Position numbers and translations under genes: made by a program. DNA of 6,090 bases from Oscillibacter sp. (GTDB lineage Bacteria; Bacillota; Clostridia; Oscillospirales; Oscillospiraceae): positions 1 to 6,090 of the forward strand of contig JAFSOM010000283.1 in the NCBI GenBank assembly GCA_017447005.1, read 5' to 3'. Positions 4,866 through 6,090 of this stretch are shown piece by piece. Under the pieces are notes generated by a model. That model was not told the DNA's origin and did not search any database. It saw only the letters and a list, made by a program, of their open reading frames with translations. Positions within the stretch are counted from its first letter, which is position 1. Every line of letters starts with the position of its first letter.

Positions 4866-5957
4866 ATGTCCTCTGAGTTTGGAAAACTGTTGCGCGTGTC
4901 GGTATTCGGGGAATCGCACGGCGCCGCGATTGGCGTACTCATCGACGGTCTGCCCGCCGGGGAACCGATTAACGCCGACGAACTGCAACGCTTCTTGAAC
5001 CGTCGGCGGCCCGGACAAAACGCGCTCTCCACGGCCCGGAAGGAATCCGACGCGCCGCGCTTCCTGTCCGGACTGCGCGACGGCGTGACCAACGGTTTCC
5101 CGCTCATGGCCGTTATCGAGAACGCCGACCAGCGTTCCGGCGACTACGACGCGTTGCGCGATACGCCCCGGCCCGGTCACGCGGATTATACGGCGTTCGT
5201 GAAGTGGGGCGGCGCGGCGGACATGCGCGGCGGCGGACATTTTTCCGGACGCCTCACCGCGCCGTTATGTATCGCCGGGGGGATTGCGAAACAAATTCTG
5301 GCGCGGCGCGGAATCCATATCGGGGCGCATTTGTCAAGCGTGGCGGGCGTCGCCGACGACGCTTTCCCGCTCCGCCCCGCGAAAGAACTCTTTGACGCGC
5401 TCGCCGCGAAAGCGTTTCCCGTACTCAACGACCGCGCCGGGGAGCGTATGCAAGACGCGATTGCAAAGGCGCGTGCGGAATCGGATTCCGTGGGGGGCGT
5501 CGTGGAATGCGCCGCTATCGGGATTCCCGCCGGATGGGGCGGCCCGATGTTCGAGGGCATGGAAAGCCGTCTCGCGGCGGCGATATTCGGGATTCCCGCG
5601 GTCAAGGGCGTGGAATTTGGCGCGGGCTTTACGGCGTCCGCCCTGCGCGGTTCCGAAAACAATGACCCGTTCGCCGTCGAACAGGGGCGCGTCGTCACGA
5701 CGAGCAATCACAGCGGCGGCATACTCGGCGGCATTACGAACGGTATGCCCTTAGTGTTACGCGCCGCGTTCAAGCCCACGCCGTCCGTCGCCCGTCCGCA
5801 ACGGAGCGTAAATCTGCGAACGCGTCAGGAGGTCGAACTGACGATTCCCGGACGCCATGACCCCTGCGTAGCGCACCGGGCCGCGCCTGTCGTGGAAGCT
5901 GTCACCGCCGCCGTCCTGCTGGATGTCGCGCTCGAAAACGGGCCGGACGTTCAGTGA
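4866..5957 (+). CDS. aroC: Chorismate synthase
   Basis: The enzyme removes phosphate from EPSP by anti-1,4-elimination, using reduced FMN, to give chorismate, the branch point for Phe, Tyr, Trp and folate. At 363 aa it has the usual length. Motifs: FGESHG near the N-terminus (14-19, His18), RRPGQNAL, HADYTAFVKWG, the GGGHFSGRLTAP segment followed by AGGIAKQIL, FGIPAVKGVEFGAGF, NHSGGILGGITNGMPL, FKPTPS and GRHDPCVAHRAAPV near the C-terminus. All are diagnostic of the family. An in-frame TTG immediately precedes the chosen ATG and would add one residue. It lies 27 nt after aroA and 31 nt before the chorismate mutase gene. Reduced FMN must be supplied by another protein unless the enzyme has its own reductase; none is seen here. 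Confidence 0.96.
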   Translation: MSSEFGKLLRVSVFGESHGAAIGVLIDGLPAGEPINADELQRFLNRRRPGQNALSTARKESDAPRFLSGLRDGVTNGFPLMAVIENADQRSGDYDALRDTPRPGHADYTAFVKWGGAADMRGGGHFSGRLTAPLCIAGGIAKQILARRGIHIGAHLSSVAGVADDAFPLRPAKELFDALAAKAFPVLNDRAGERMQDAIAKARAESDSVGGVVECAAIGIPAGWGGPMFEGMESRLAAAIFGIPAVKGVEFGAGFTASALRGSENNDPFAVEQGRVVTTSNHSGGILGGITNGMPLVLRAAFKPTPSVARPQRSVNLRTRQEVELTIPGRHDPCVAHRAAPVVEAVTAAVLLDVALENGPDVQ

Positions 5958-5988
5958 CTTTATACTATTATCGCCGGAGGAAACCGCC

Positions 5989-6090
5989 ATGGAACTGCAA
6001 GACATCCGCGAACGCATTGACAGCGTGGACGGACAAATTTTAAAGCTCTTTTTGGAGCGTATGGAACTTTCCGAACAGGTCGCCGACTAC
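5989..6090 (+). CDS. pheA: Chorismate mutase domain protein, probably pheA N-terminus (3' partial)
   Basis: The 34 visible residues begin MELQDIRERIDSVDGQ and continue into a LFLERMELSEQVADY helix. This is the first helix of the AroQ-type chorismate mutase domain (family pattern LR..ID.(I/V)D..(I/L)..L...R......(V/I)A.YK), including the conserved Arg of that helix. GGAGG at 5976-5980 lies 8 nt before the ATG. The domain converts chorismate to prephenate, which feeds both tyrA upstream and the Phe branch. Whether it is fused to prephenate dehydratase (a P-protein, pheA), which is usual in this gene order, or is a free mutase cannot be told because the gene leaves the window. The domain call is firm; the symbol is inference. 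Confidence 0.75.
   Translation, partial: MELQDIRERIDSVDGQILKLFLERMELSEQVADY

Noticed and set aside
5961..5970. TATACT/TATTAT as a -10 element for the chorismate mutase gene
   Set aside because: No acceptable -35 lies 16-18 nt upstream, and the gap is only 31 nt inside an operon.

Overview
The window carries most of a shikimate / aromatic amino acid operon on the + strand: aroF (DAHP synthase), tyrA (prephenate dehydrogenase), aroB (dehydroquinate synthase), aroA (EPSP synthase), aroC (chorismate synthase) and the first 34 codons of a chorismate mutase gene (probably pheA) that runs off the right edge. The sequence is GC-rich with strong GGAGG-type ribosome binding sites. The DAHP synthase is of the type I-beta class with an N-terminal ferredoxin-like domain, and this gene order is familiar from Bacillota. 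A Clostridia- or Negativicutes-like anaerobe is my best guess. The palindromic intergenic repeats between aroF and tyrA also resemble those of such genomes, but this is recollection rather than a search.

Layout. Positions 1-140 hold the end of a short reading frame that is rich in Phe and Tyr codons (stop at 62-64). A strong intrinsic terminator hairpin (107-138) follows and sits almost against the aroF ribosome binding site. Positions 164-1171 are aroF. Positions 1172-1534 are a 363-nt non-coding gap filled by three copies of a double-hairpin palindromic repeat, two of which face each other as a long foldback. tyrA (1535-2371), aroB (2413-3465), aroA (3462-4838), aroC (4866-5957) and the partial chorismate mutase (from 5989) then follow with short gaps or a 4-nt overlap.

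How the genes work together. AroF makes DAHP from PEP and erythrose 4-phosphate, and AroB cyclises it to 3-dehydroquinate. The next three steps (AroD/AroQ dehydratase, AroE, AroK) are not in the window. AroA adds PEP to shikimate 3-phosphate, and AroC makes chorismate. The chorismate mutase makes prephenate, which TyrA commits towards tyrosine. The cluster is therefore the trunk pathway plus the Tyr/Phe branch.

The points most worth a second look are: a possible Phe/Tyr-codon leader peptide plus attenuator in front of aroF; the repeat cluster inside the operon, which may also supply a promoter for tyrA; and an unusually long AroA (458 aa) that contains two in-frame tandem-repeat expansions (3 x 27 nt and 3 x 21 nt) and a third non-repetitive insertion. 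I saw no clear new defence or mobile system here.
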